DNA of 64,000 nt from an uncultured Paracoccaceae bacterium (lineage in GTDB: Bacteria; Pseudomonadota; Alphaproteobacteria; Rhodobacterales; Rhodobacteraceae), in NCBI GenBank assembly GCA_947499635.1, contig CANMPD010000001.1, positions 1 through 64,000 of the forward strand, written 5' to 3'. The notes beneath the pieces were generated by a model, which saw only the letters and a program-made list of their open reading frames with translations, was not told the origin of the DNA and ran no database searches. Of the stretch, positions 52,441 to 62,141 are shown piece by piece. Both the position numbers and the translations under genes were made by a program. How positions within the stretch are numbered: the stretch's first letter is position 1; each line of letters opens with the position of its first letter.

Positions 52441-53607
52441 ATGACTGAGACACGTTGGGGATTGGTGTTCGTCATCTGGGCTGCAGGCCTGGGGGCGGCA
52501 GCACAATATGGTAAAATCTCGGTGGTGTTTCACCAATTGCCGGAGCTTTATCCGCTGGTTGGCTCTTCGATCAGCTTAAGCGTCTCGTTGGTTGGGTTGA
52601 TGGGGATCGTGTTGGGCATTGTTGCCGGACGATTTGTGGCAAGCTTTGGGTATCGTCGCACTTTGGTGTGGGCGTTGTGGTTGGGCGCCGCGATGTCGAC
52701 CTTGCAAGCTCTGCACTTACCGTTTGGTCTGTTTCTGCTCACCCGTCTCTTTGAAGGTCTATCGCATCTGGGGATTGTTGTTGCGGGACCCACGTTGATG
52801 GCGTTGATTGCGCACGGAAAAGCGCGCGGCGTTGCATTGACGATTTGGTCGACGTTCTTTGGCGTGAGTTTCGCAATTCTCAACTGGGCAGGCCTGCCGT
52901 TGGTACTGGCATTTAACACAGAGAGTGCCGGTGTTTTGGCGCTATTTGCCGCGCATGGCGCTGTGATGGCGGTGTTGGCTTTGGGCTTGGGGGCGGCGAT
53001 GAAATCTGTTGCGGTGCCGGCGCGTGTCGAATTTCCTGATGTGCGCGCTTTGCCTGCACTGCATTTGAGTATTTACCGCTCAAGCGACAAAACCGCCGCG
53101 GGGGCAGGTTGGTTGTTTTACACCTGCTGTTTTGTTGCAGTGTTGACGGTGCTGCCGCCGTTTTTACCCGATCAGACCCGTGCTGCAATTATGGGGGCAA
53201 TGCCTTTGGTTGCGATTGCCACCTCGATGACGCTAGGGGTGATGTTGCTGCGTGTAATGGCTGCGGTACGTGTGGTGCAATTGGGCTTTATGCTCTCAGC
53301 CTGTGCAATGGTGTGGCTGTGGATGATGCCAGCCTATTGGTTGGCGTGTCTGGGATTGGCTGCGGCCTTTGGCTTGGTACAGGGTGCAAGCTTTGCCGTG
53401 GTACCGCAATTAAACGGACAACCTCAGGCGCAGGCCGAAGCCAATGGTGTCATGTCGCAAGCGGGTAACCTTGGCAACGCCATTGGCACGCCACTGTTGG
53501 TGGCAATGATTGCATTGGCCGGATTTGATGGCATCGCGATCACGGTGGTCTTGTTGATGATCGCGGGATGTGCGGTGCACCAGATTTTGGCAGCAAGGCG
53601 CGTATAA
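52441..53607 (+). CDS. MFS transporter (CynX-like)
   Basis: A 388-residue major facilitator with about 12 hydrophobic helices. [20 protein letters not shown], then [17 protein letters not shown] (the loop 2-3 motif), and [19 protein letters not shown] fit the cyanate/nitrate-like (CynX) branch of the family. The ATG at 52441 follows AAGGGAG; the frame extends 22 codons upstream. The substrate is not predictable. A weak stem AAAAGATC/GGTCTTTT (52359-52384) separates it from the VPLPA gene. Confidence 0.85.
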   Translation: MTETRWGLVFVIWAAGLGAAAQYGKISVVFHQLPELYPLVGSSISLSVSLVGLMGIVLGIVAGRFVASFGYRRTLVWALWLGAAMSTLQALHLPFGLFLLTRLFEGLSHLGIVVAGPTLMALIAHGKARGVALTIWSTFFGVSFAILNWAGLPLVLAFNTESAGVLALFAAHGAVMAVLALGLGAAMKSVAVPARVEFPDVRALPALHLSIYRSSDKTAAGAGWLFYTCCFVAVLTVLPPFLPDQTRAAIMGAMPLVAIATSMTLGVMLLRVMAAVRVVQLGFMLSACAMVWLWMMPAYWLACLGLAAAFGLVQGASFAVVPQLNGQPQAQAEANGVMSQAGNLGNAIGTPLLVAMIALAGFDGIAITVVLLMIAGCAVHQILAARRV

Positions 53608-53693
53608 ACACCACATGTTCGTGAAATGTTCTGTAATTTCTCTTGGAGACTCGGCCCAAGCACCCTATGTCTGAGACAACAGACGGGGGCATT

Positions 53694-56552
53694 ATGGCTG
53701 AGCTAAAGAACATCGAGGTACGCGGCGCGCGCGAGCATAACCTTAAGAATATTGATGTTGATATTCCACGCGATGAATTGGTGGTGATCACGGGTCTGTC
53801 GGGTTCGGGTAAGTCGTCGTTGGCATTTGATACGATCTATGCCGAGGGACAGCGCCGCTATGTCGAAAGCCTCTCTGCCTATGCGCGCCAGTTCTTGGAT
53901 ATGATGGAAAAGCCGGATGTGGATCACATCTCTGGTCTGAGCCCCGCGATTTCGATCGAACAAAAGACCACGTCAAAGAACCCACGCTCGACAGTGGGCA
54001 CTGTGACTGAAATCTACGACTATATGCGTTTGTTGTTTGCCCGCGCAGGCACGCCTTATAGCCCTGCCACTGGCCAGCCGATCGAAGCCCAGCAAGTGCA
54101 AGATATGGTCGACCGGATCATGAAACTTGACGAAGGTACGCGGGGCTATTTGCTGGCGCCTATCGTACGGGATCGCAAGGGCGAATATAAAAAGGAAATG
54201 CTGGAACTGCGCAAGCAGGGCTTCACCCGGGTTAAGGTGAATGGCGAGTTCTACGAGCTGGATGAACCGCCAACCTTGGATAAAAAATATCGTCACGACA
54301 TTGACGTCGTGGTGGATCGTTTGGTCGTGAAAGAGGGGCTCGAAACCCGTTTGGCCGACAGTCTGCGCACCGCACTGGATTTAGCCGACGGCATTGCCAT
54401 TTTGGAAACCGCCCCACGCGAAGGCGACCCTGAGCGGATGACGTTTTCGGAAAAATTTGCCTGTCCCGTGAGTGGGTTTACGATCCCCGAAATCGAGCCA
54501 CGGTTGTTTTCCTTCAATGCGCCATTTGGGGCGTGCCCATCCTGTGATGGTCTGGGCAAGGAGCTGTTCTTTGACGAACGTCTTGTAGTGCCGGACCAAT
54601 CCCTAAAGATTTACGACGGCGCATTGGCCCCTTGGCGCAAAGGCAAGTCGCCTTATTTTCTGCAAACCATTGAGGCCATTGCCAAACACTATGAGTTTGA
54701 CAAAAACACGGCATGGAAAGATCTGCCAAAACATATTCAACAGGTCTTTTTGTATGGTTCCGGTAAAGAAGAGCTGCCATTTCGCTATGATGAGGGCGGC
54801 CGTGTCTACGAGGTCACCCGGGTGTTCGAAGGTGTGATCCCCAATATGGAACGTCGCTACCGCGAAACAGATTCAAACTGGATCCGAGAAGAGTTTGAGA
54901 CCTATCAAAACAACCGTTCTTGCGGCGATTGCGGTGGGTATCGTCTGCGCGAAGAGGCTCTGGCGGTCAAGATCGCCGGTGTGCATGTCGGGCAGGTGGT
55001 GGAAAAATCCATCCGCGAGGCATTGGCTTGGATCGAGGATGTGCCGAACCATCTGACAAACCAGAAACAAGAAATCGCCCGCGCAATTGTCAAAGAAATC
55101 CGCGAGCGTCTGGGCTTTTTGAACAATGTCGGCTTGGAGTATCTGACGCTGTCACGCAATGCGGGCACATTGTCAGGTGGGGAAAGCCAGCGTATTCGCC
55201 TTGCCAGCCAAATTGGTTCGGGTCTGACGGGGGTGTTATATGTGCTGGACGAGCCCTCGATTGGGTTACACCAGCGCGATAATGACCGGTTGATCACCAC
55301 GTTGAAAAACCTGCGTGACCAAGGCAATACAGTGATCGTGGTGGAACACGACGAAGATATGATCCGTCAAGCGGATTATGTTTTTGATATCGGCCCTGGC
55401 GCGGGCATTCATGGTGGTAAAGTTGTCAGCCACGGCACGCCGCAAGCGGTTGAGGCGGACGAGGGATCGGTTACGGGACAATACCTCGCTGGAACACGCG
55501 AGATCGCGGTACCCAGTGAGCGCCGTAAGGGGAATAAGAAAAAGCTCAAGGTGGTCAAAGCCACGGGCAACAACCTGAAAAACGTCACGGCTGAATTCCC
55601 GCTGGGTAAATTCGTGTGCGTCAGTGGTGTGTCTGGTGGGGGTAAATCAACCCTGACAATCGAAACTCTGTTCAAAACGGCGTCGATGCGCCTGAACGGC
55701 GCACGCCAGACACCGGCCCCCTGTGAAACCATCAAAGGGTTGGAGCACCTGGATAAGGTCATCGACATTGATCAGCGTCCTATTGGTCGCACGCCGCGAT
55801 CGAACCCGGCGACCTATACCGGTGCGTTTACGCCGATCCGCGAATGGTTCGCAGGCCTGCCGGAATCCAAGGCGCGCGGTTATAAACCGGGGCGGTTTTC
55901 CTTTAACGTCAAAGGCGGGCGTTGCGAAGCATGTCAGGGGGATGGGGTTCTTAAAGTTGAGATGCATTTCCTACCGGACGTCTATGTAACCTGCGAAACC
56001 TGTAACGGTGCACGCTATAATCGCGAGACGCTGGAAATTCAGTTTAAAGGCAAATCCATCGCTGATGTGCTGGATATGACAGTTGAAAACGCGCAGGAGT
56101 TCTTTGCTGCGGTGCCGTCGATCCGCGATAAAATGGATGCGCTGATGCGCGTGGGTCTTGGCTATATCAAGGTTGGGCAACAGGCGACCCAACTGTCCGG
56201 CGGTGAGGCGCAACGGGTGAAGTTGTCCAAGGAACTGGCCAAACGCTCGACAGGTAAGACACTGTATATCTTGGATGAGCCGACGACAGGTCTGCATTTT
56301 GAAGATGTGCGTAAGTTGCTAGAGGTTCTTCATGAATTGGTGGATCAAGGCAATTCGGTTGTGGTGATTGAACACAATCTTGACGTTATCAAAACCGCAG
56401 ACTGGATCATTGATATTGGCCCCGAAGGTGGCGATGGCGGTGGTGAAATCGTCGCCGCAGGCACACCCGAGAAAGTCGCGCAGGAACCGCGCAGTCACAC
56501 GGGGCGTTATCTCAAACCGATGCTTGAGGCACGCCAGGTGGCAGCTGAATAA
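53694..56552 (+). CDS. uvrA: Excinuclease ABC subunit A
   Basis: The 953-residue damage-recognition ATPase of nucleotide excision repair. Two ABC modules are present: Walker [11 protein letters not shown] (near residue 32) and [10 protein letters not shown], with signatures [11 protein letters not shown] and [11 protein letters not shown]. Zinc-binding cysteines occur in [24 protein letters not shown] and [30 protein letters not shown] is the usual start; an ATG at 53667 nine codons upstream is the alternative. No LexA box was recognised before it. Confidence 0.97.
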   Translation: MAELKNIEVRGAREHNLKNIDVDIPRDELVVITGLSGSGKSSLAFDTIYAEGQRRYVESLSAYARQFLDMMEKPDVDHISGLSPAISIEQKTTSKNPRSTVGTVTEIYDYMRLLFARAGTPYSPATGQPIEAQQVQDMVDRIMKLDEGTRGYLLAPIVRDRKGEYKKEMLELRKQGFTRVKVNGEFYELDEPPTLDKKYRHDIDVVVDRLVVKEGLETRLADSLRTALDLADGIAILETAPREGDPERMTFSEKFACPVSGFTIPEIEPRLFSFNAPFGACPSCDGLGKELFFDERLVVPDQSLKIYDGALAPWRKGKSPYFLQTIEAIAKHYEFDKNTAWKDLPKHIQQVFLYGSGKEELPFRYDEGGRVYEVTRVFEGVIPNMERRYRETDSNWIREEFETYQNNRSCGDCGGYRLREEALAVKIAGVHVGQVVEKSIREALAWIEDVPNHLTNQKQEIARAIVKEIRERLGFLNNVGLEYLTLSRNAGTLSGGESQRIRLASQIGSGLTGVLYVLDEPSIGLHQRDNDRLITTLKNLRDQGNTVIVVEHDEDMIRQADYVFDIGPGAGIHGGKVVSHGTPQAVEADEGSVTGQYLAGTREIAVPSERRKGNKKKLKVVKATGNNLKNVTAEFPLGKFVCVSGVSGGGKSTLTIETLFKTASMRLNGARQTPAPCETIKGLEHLDKVIDIDQRPIGRTPRSNPATYTGAFTPIREWFAGLPESKARGYKPGRFSFNVKGGRCEACQGDGVLKVEMHFLPDVYVTCETCNGARYNRETLEIQFKGKSIADVLDMTVENAQEFFAAVPSIRDKMDALMRVGLGYIKVGQQATQLSGGEAQRVKLSKELAKRSTGKTLYILDEPTTGLHFEDVRKLLEVLHELVDQGNSVVVIEHNLDVIKTADWIIDIGPEGGDGGGEIVAAGTPEKVAQEPRSHTGRYLKPMLEARQVAAE

Positions 56553-56564
56553 CTGTTTTATCTA

Positions 56565-56586
56565 GACACGGGCTATGTCCCGTGTC
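56565..56586. repeat. Stem-loop after uvrA
   Basis: GACACGGG-CTATGT-CCCGTGTC is a perfect 8-bp inverted repeat 13 bp after the uvrA stop. No T-run follows, so termination is uncertain. Confidence 0.5.
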
Positions 56587-56692
56587 CGTAGATGTCTGAG
56601 ATTAACACGAAACTCTTTGAGTTTGAGAGATTTTTAACCACTATAGGGCAAAGCTTGGGTCAACAATCGTCGGTCTAGAACATGGGCCGTTT

Positions 56693-58573
56693 GTGATAGC
56701 AAAGCTTAAAGGGATGATATCCGTGCCCCAATTGAATTCTGTGCCCCCATTTGCCAAGGCGAAACCCCATCATAATGTAAAAGCTGATTTTTTGAAATTT
56801 ACGGCAGATGTTGAGAATAAAAACCTCGCAAGTCTTGCATATGAATACAGTCAAGATTTATCAAATATTGCTGCACAACTGGAAGATCCAAAACAGAAGG
56901 TTGCTGCATTACTGGCAGCCGCGCGGCAAAAATTAGTATTACATGAGAGTGAGGTTGCGGAGAAAATACTGAAACAAGCCATTGATCTAGATCCAGAAAA
57001 TGGTGAATTGATTTTACAATTAGCAGAGCTTTACGCTAACGATTCAAGCCGATGGGATGAATCTTTGCAACAGTATATGCGTTGTGTTCAGCTCGTGCCA
57101 AAATCTGCATATGTATATGTTGGTATTGCATCTTTATTATTGCGTATGCGCAATACGTCTCTCGCGCTCGAGTATTTTGAAGTGGCGTTGACCTTTGATC
57201 CCAATCATACAATTGCTCTGGCACGTGCGTTGCACTTGCGGGGCAAGCAGGTGAAATGGGACAAACAAAACGAATTGGGTAAAAATTTAAAGCAGTTGGC
57301 CAAGTCTAAGGTTGCCACTGACCCCTTTGCGCATTTGGCCTTGGTGGACGATGGGCAATACCAACGTGCACGATCTACGCATCTCGTGACTTCGAACACA
57401 TCAAATAAAGTAAATTTGCTCTCTCCGTATACAGATCGCGCGCCGGGGCAGAAAATTCGCATCGGGTATTTCTCTAACGATTTTTATGATCATGCTACTA
57501 TGCATTTGATGGGCGGTGTTCTGGAAAATCACGACCATGAAGAGTTTGAGATCTATATCTATGATTATGGGTCTAAAAAGCACGATCATGAGCACGAACG
57601 TGCCAAGGGGTGTGCTGATGTCTTTCGCGATATTCGTGGAAGATCATCGGCTGACATCAAAACGCTGGCGCGCGAAGATAAGCTAGACATTGCAATTGAC
57701 CTGAAAGGGTTCACACAGGGCACGCGGTACGATATTTTCGCGCAACGCTTGGCACCTTTGCAAATCGCCTATCTTGGGTACCCGGGGACAACGGGCCTTA
57801 AGGCAATGGATTATATCATTGCAGATGAGGTCGTTATCCCTGTGTCAAAGCGTCGACATTACAGTGAAAAAGTCCTGTATATGCCGCATTCTTATCAACC
57901 AAATGATGAACGTCGTTGGATTGCGAATATTGACAGTACACGCGAAAGCCTCGGGTTGCCGGAAACAGGTTTTGTCTTTAGTTCGTTTAACAACCCCTAC
58001 AAAGTTACGCCGAAAGAGTTTTCCATTTGGATGGAACTTTTGAAAGAGGTCGAGGATTCAGTTTTGTGGATCTACACAGCTGGCAGTGATGTGATTGGAA
58101 ACTTCCGTAAAGAGGCGCAGGCACGCGGTGTCGACGCTGAGCGGATCATCCCTGCAGGTAAAATGCTTCCTGAACAGCATTTAGCCCGATTACGCTTTGC
58201 TGATTTGTTTTTGGATACATTTGCGGTCAACGCACACACGACCGCATCAGATGCGCTTTGGAGTGGTTTACCTGTTGTTACAAAACTGGGTGATCAATTT
58301 GCGGCCCGTGTCGCCGGCAGCATTTTAACGGCAGCAGGATTGACTGATTTGGTCACCACCACTGCGTCAGCTTACAAAGCAAAGGCGCTGCAAATGGCAA
58401 CTGACTCGACGTATTATGCAGATGTGAAGGCGCGCGTAATGTCCAGTCATGATAATAGCCCTCTGTATGACACACGCGGATACACGCGTGATTTCGAAGA
58501 TCTGCTTAAGCAAGTCTTTGAAGCGCAGCATGCAGGGAAAAAGCCAGCTCATCAGTTTTTAGAGGACCACTAA
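56693..58573 (+). CDS. TPR protein with O-GlcNAc transferase-like (GT41) domain, first copy
   Basis: A roughly 626-residue glycosyltransferase of family GT41 (SPINDLY/OGT type). N-terminal helical repeats (about 70-200, AEKILKQAIDLDPENGELIL) resemble TPRs. The catalytic part starts at KIRIGYFSNDFYDHATMHLM (His267 matching the OGT active-site histidine). It includes DLKGFTQGTRYDIFAQR, IAYLGYPGTTGLKAMDYIIA, FNNPYKVTPKEF (UDP-binding Lys) and HTTASDALWSGLPVVT. The start is uncertain (GTG 56693 or ATG 56714). The gene is visibly AT-richer than its neighbours. The target protein is unknown. Confidence 0.85.
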   Translation: MIAKLKGMISVPQLNSVPPFAKAKPHHNVKADFLKFTADVENKNLASLAYEYSQDLSNIAAQLEDPKQKVAALLAAARQKLVLHESEVAEKILKQAIDLDPENGELILQLAELYANDSSRWDESLQQYMRCVQLVPKSAYVYVGIASLLLRMRNTSLALEYFEVALTFDPNHTIALARALHLRGKQVKWDKQNELGKNLKQLAKSKVATDPFAHLALVDDGQYQRARSTHLVTSNTSNKVNLLSPYTDRAPGQKIRIGYFSNDFYDHATMHLMGGVLENHDHEEFEIYIYDYGSKKHDHEHERAKGCADVFRDIRGRSSADIKTLAREDKLDIAIDLKGFTQGTRYDIFAQRLAPLQIAYLGYPGTTGLKAMDYIIADEVVIPVSKRRHYSEKVLYMPHSYQPNDERRWIANIDSTRESLGLPETGFVFSSFNNPYKVTPKEFSIWMELLKEVEDSVLWIYTAGSDVIGNFRKEAQARGVDAERIIPAGKMLPEQHLARLRFADLFLDTFAVNAHTTASDALWSGLPVVTKLGDQFAARVAGSILTAAGLTDLVTTTASAYKAKALQMATDSTYYADVKARVMSSHDNSPLYDTRGYTRDFEDLLKQVFEAQHAGKKPAHQFLEDH

Positions 58574-58602
58574 AGCGGTTTGGTTTAGGAGGTGTCGAAA
58601 CC

Positions 58603-60276
58603 GTGAACCAACTATCCTATATATCTGCCGCTCACAGTGTTTTATGTACCAATCAACTCGATCAGGTTGAGCGGATTATTCATGCAGGTTTAAAAACATA
58701 TGGCCCCAATGCAGGGGCCTATGCGGTGTTGTCTGAAGCTTATTTTCGTGTTGGTCGATATGATGAGGCGATTGCGTTACAATTAAAAGCTTTAAAGCTT
58801 CGCCCACAGGATGCGGCACAACATGCTCTATTAGGTGCAAAATTGCAAAGCATAGGGCAAGAAGAGGCAGCGCAGATGTGTTATGCGCAGTCCTATGCCT
58901 TGGATCAATCACGTTCTAATACCATTATGTGGCTTTTACGGCTTAACCGATGGACTTTGAATTGGGAAAGTGAAGCGCAAGAAGCTGAGCTGATTGAGCA
59001 ACTCGCCTCGCGTGGTGGGGTGGTTGAACCATTGATTGCAATGACGCTATGTGATGATCCTAATTTACAGCAAGCGATGTCGCAAAAATTTGCGTGTTCA
59101 CTGCCGAACATCATACCACAAACAGATCTTTTGCCGCGTCCGGCAGATCGCCGTAAAATTCGCATTGGGTATGTGTCATCAGATTTCACATGCCATGCGA
59201 CCTTGCATCTTTTCAATGGGGTATTGGAAAGTCATGATCATGATTTGTTTGAGATTTTTCTCTACGATCTTAAAGCCTATGAACCAAGTCCACAGCGGCA
59301 ACGCGCGATTAATGCGGCAGATGCCTATATTGATTTGACAGGTTTGACCGGTGCCGAAACCGTGGACCGCATTCGCGCAGATGCTTTGGATATTGTGGTG
59401 GACCTGAAAGGGTACACGAAGTATGCGAAACCTGAAATTTTTGCGGCGCGGGTGGGGCAGGTTCAGGTGTCGTACCTTGGTTTTCCTGGCACGCTTGCGA
59501 TGGAGACGATGGATTACATCTTGGCCGATCCGGTTATCTTACCGCCAGAAGCTGAGGTTAATTACAGCGAAAAGATTTTGCGGATGCCGCAATGTTATCA
59601 GCCCAATGACAATAAAAGGGCAATGCCTAAACTTTGTGAAACTCGCAAAGAGTATGGTCTTCCACAAGAGGCTGTGGTGTTTGCCTCGTTCAACCATCAA
59701 CACAAGGTTAGCCCTGTCGAATTTGAATGTTGGATGACAATTTTGCGCCGTGTTCCGGGCAGTGTGTTGTGGTTTTATTGTGGCAAGGGAGATTTGAGCC
59801 CCCGTTTGGCAAAACTTGCCGAGGCCCATGGTGTTTCAGCCGACAGAATTATCCAGTTTAAACAGGTCCCTCAGGAACAGCATTTGGCGCGGATGAAGCT
59901 TGCAGATGTATGTTTAGATTGTTTTGCTTATAACGCGCATACGACAGCCAGTGATGCGGTCTGGGCTGGGGTTCCAATGGTGACCTTGGAAGGTAAACAA
60001 TTTGCAGCACGGGCCGCAGCCAGTATTTTAACAGCTGCCGGTGTTGCGGAATTGGTTACCAAAACCCGTGAAGCTTATTGCGATCTGGCGGTCGATCTTG
60101 GGGTATCACCTCAAACTCGACACATGATACGCAAGCACCTTGAAGCAAACCGACTGACAACAGCACTGTTTAACACAGAACAATATACGCGCGATTTTGA
60201 GGCGTTGTTGAGCAAAGCACATGCACGACAGGTTGAGGGTAAGAAACCGAAAAACCTGTCGATTGATGATGTTTAA
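58603..60276 (+). CDS. TPR protein with O-GlcNAc transferase-like (GT41) domain, second copy
   Basis: A 557-residue paralogue of the preceding gene, starting at GTG 58603 behind a strong AGGAGGTG site. TPR-like helices lie at about 36-100 (GRYDEAIALQLKALKLRP). The GT41 domain follows, with KIRIGYVSSDFTCHATLHLF (His198), DLKGYTKYAKPEIFAARVGQ, VSYLGFPGTLAMETMDYILA, FNHQHKVSPVEFECW and HTTASDAVWAGVPMVTLEG. It is co-directional 29 bp after the first copy. Sequence divergence between the copies suggests different acceptors. No flagellin or other obvious target is nearby. Confidence 0.86.
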   Translation: MNQLSYISAAHSVLCTNQLDQVERIIHAGLKTYGPNAGAYAVLSEAYFRVGRYDEAIALQLKALKLRPQDAAQHALLGAKLQSIGQEEAAQMCYAQSYALDQSRSNTIMWLLRLNRWTLNWESEAQEAELIEQLASRGGVVEPLIAMTLCDDPNLQQAMSQKFACSLPNIIPQTDLLPRPADRRKIRIGYVSSDFTCHATLHLFNGVLESHDHDLFEIFLYDLKAYEPSPQRQRAINAADAYIDLTGLTGAETVDRIRADALDIVVDLKGYTKYAKPEIFAARVGQVQVSYLGFPGTLAMETMDYILADPVILPPEAEVNYSEKILRMPQCYQPNDNKRAMPKLCETRKEYGLPQEAVVFASFNHQHKVSPVEFECWMTILRRVPGSVLWFYCGKGDLSPRLAKLAEAHGVSADRIIQFKQVPQEQHLARMKLADVCLDCFAYNAHTTASDAVWAGVPMVTLEGKQFAARAAASILTAAGVAELVTKTREAYCDLAVDLGVSPQTRHMIRKHLEANRLTTALFNTEQYTRDFEALLSKAHARQVEGKKPKNLSIDDV

Positions 60277-60298
60277 GTATTTGGAGTGCGCGTTCTTG

Positions 60299-60916
60299 TT
60301 ACAGAACGCGTACTTGTGTGCCGATTTTGACGATTGGGTACAGTGCTTCGACGTGTTGGTTATAAAGACCGATACAGCCCGAAGAGCTTTGGCGGCCAAT
60401 TTTGCGGGTGTCATGTGTGCCATGGACCAAATACGCAGGCCAGCTTAGATACATCGCGCGCGTGCCAAGAGGGTTTCCGAAAGCACCGCCTTCAATTCTC
60501 TGTGGAAGCGTAGGATCACGCTCGCGCATGCTGGAGGTCGGTGTCCAGCTCGGATTTTCACGCTTGCGGACAACCTCAGTGTATCCACGCTTGGTGAGCT
60601 CCTCGGTTAATGGAACGGAGGAGGGGAACAGGCGATAGGTTTCTCCATCGGGACCCCAGTAATGCAACGCACGGCTGGAAATATCGGCGAGGAGACACCC
60701 GTCGCCCAATCTTTCAAAATGGTCGCGCCAGTCTTGCTGTTGAAATGCAGATAAGTTGCGCTGCACCGGAACTTGTGTGCTGATTGCCGGTTCGCTCTGA
60801 GGAAAAGCGTCAGTTGATTGTTGCGCACGCAGCACGCTTGGGGCTGCTAATGGCAGCACGGCGCTGGCGCAGCTTGAAAGAATAAAATGTCGGCGGGTGT
60901 GTGTGTTGCTACTCAT
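60299..60916 (-). CDS. Exported L,D-transpeptidase (YkuD family), probable Tat substrate
   Basis: A 205-residue periplasmic protein. The N-terminus THTRRHFILSSC then ASAVLPLAAPSVLRA is a twin-arginine-type signal peptide. The YkuD catalytic motif is YLVHGTHDTRKIGRQSSSGC followed by IGLYNQHV; the catalytic Cys is present, but the arginine usual right after GCI is glycine. Such enzymes make 3-3 peptidoglycan crosslinks or attach proteins to the wall. It converges on the second GT41 gene; an inverted repeat CGCGTTCT/AGAACGCG (60289-60310) overlaps its stop. The spacer 60917-61146 shows no gene. Confidence 0.87.
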   Translation of the reverse strand: MSSNTHTRRHFILSSCASAVLPLAAPSVLRAQQSTDAFPQSEPAISTQVPVQRNLSAFQQQDWRDHFERLGDGCLLADISSRALHYWGPDGETYRLFPSSVPLTEELTKRGYTEVVRKRENPSWTPTSSMRERDPTLPQRIEGGAFGNPLGTRAMYLSWPAYLVHGTHDTRKIGRQSSSGCIGLYNQHVEALYPIVKIGTQVRVL

Positions 60917-61146
60917 GATAACTGCCTAATAACGTATTCTATTGAGGTGACCCATTGCAAATGGCCTTGATGAGCAAACGGTCTAGATGATTATATTCAT
61001 ATTTAACCCTGCAGCCCGCATAATACCAGATCTACAGCGTTCACAATCATGTATTTGAATTTATACCTTTGCACGAAGGCCTTTGATCGAGTGTGCATGA
61101 TACATATGTTTTTGGAATTTAAAGTTAATTGTTAGATAGGGATACA

Positions 61147-62046
61147 ATGGCAAAAAAAATTGCAGTGGCTGTTATTCACGGTATGGGCAGTCAAGGACAT
61201 GAAAAGCCAAAGGCAGACGAGCTATACTTTTCGCAAGATTTGTTTTGGGGAGTGAGGCATCAGTTAGGTGAAGATCTGTTCCGCCGTGTTGGTTGGCGAG
61301 AGATTTTTTGGGCTGATATCTTACAGACGCGCCAGCAAGACTATTTAGATGACATAACTGAATTTGGGACGAAATGGCCAAAGTCACGAGAGTTTGTCAT
61401 GCACCGTTTGGCGGACGCCGCGTCCTATCGGAGGGTCCATTACCCAGCGGATCCTGATCGCGGGCAAGCGCCTTTGCGTACAGATACCTATCACCGCGTT
61501 CATGCGCGTGTGGCGCGTACATTACGCCGCCTAGAGGCGTTGACGGGACCACAGACGCCGCTCATTGTGTTGGCGCACTCTTTAGGGGGGCATGTGATGT
61601 CGAATTACATGTATGATATGGAACACGGACAGGCCGTGTATCCGGCGCAAAGCGGTTTTCAAGCGTTTCAGACCTTGTCGTCTTTTGTGACATTTGGCTG
61701 TAACCTTCCGGTGTTTTCTTTCAATGTTCCCAGCCAAAACATTGCGCCGATTGGCTATCCGGGGAAACAAATCGCTGCAAACGATCGTGCGCGACCTTGG
61801 TGGTATAACGTCAATTCGTCTACAGATATTTTGGGCATGCCTCTTGGGCCATCTGCACCTGCTTATGAAGCAATGTCTCGAAATGGTATGCTGTGTGATT
61901 TGCCGATGGATGTGGGGGGACCATTGGTGAAGAGAACACCTGTGTCGCACAACGCCTATTGGGGTGATGAGAAATTCCATGGGCTTGTGGCACAGCGCAT
62001 ACGGCAAGCCTTTGACAGCAAAGTTGTGCCTGAAACGCAAAGCTGA
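61147..62046 (+). CDS. Alpha/beta hydrolase-like protein
   Basis: A 299-residue soluble protein. KIAVAVIHGMGSQG at the N-terminus (oxyanion-type HG motif) and LIVLAHSLGGHVMSNYMYDM near residue 145 (nucleophile-elbow serine) place it in the alpha/beta hydrolase superfamily, near lipase-like and PGAP1-like hydrolases. A late HNAYWGDEKFHGLVAQ segment may hold the catalytic histidine. No signal peptide. The ATG at 61147 was preferred to one 6 codons upstream. It stands alone before a terminator. Substrate unknown. Confidence 0.75.
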   Translation: MAKKIAVAVIHGMGSQGHEKPKADELYFSQDLFWGVRHQLGEDLFRRVGWREIFWADILQTRQQDYLDDITEFGTKWPKSREFVMHRLADAASYRRVHYPADPDRGQAPLRTDTYHRVHARVARTLRRLEALTGPQTPLIVLAHSLGGHVMSNYMYDMEHGQAVYPAQSGFQAFQTLSSFVTFGCNLPVFSFNVPSQNIAPIGYPGKQIAANDRARPWWYNVNSSTDILGMPLGPSAPAYEAMSRNGMLCDLPMDVGGPLVKRTPVSHNAYWGDEKFHGLVAQRIRQAFDSKVVPETQS

Positions 62047-62062
62047 GCCGATGCTACATAGA

Positions 62063-62088
62063 AAAAGCCCCAAGGATTTGGGGCTTTT
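62063..62088 (+). terminator. Terminator after the hydrolase gene
   Basis: AAAAGCCCCA and TGGGGCTTTT form a 10-bp perfect stem with a 6-nt loop. The A-run makes it possibly bidirectional, for mmsA as well. Confidence 0.85.
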
Positions 62089-62141
62089 GCAGGTTTTTGG
62101 CATTGCGGCGCGACCGATAGGTTTAATGGCGCGCTTGTGGA

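Noticed and set aside
60289-60310. Inverted repeat CGCGTTCT/AGAACGCG as a terminator between convergent genes
   Set aside because: Overlaps the transpeptidase stop codon and lacks T-runs on either strand.
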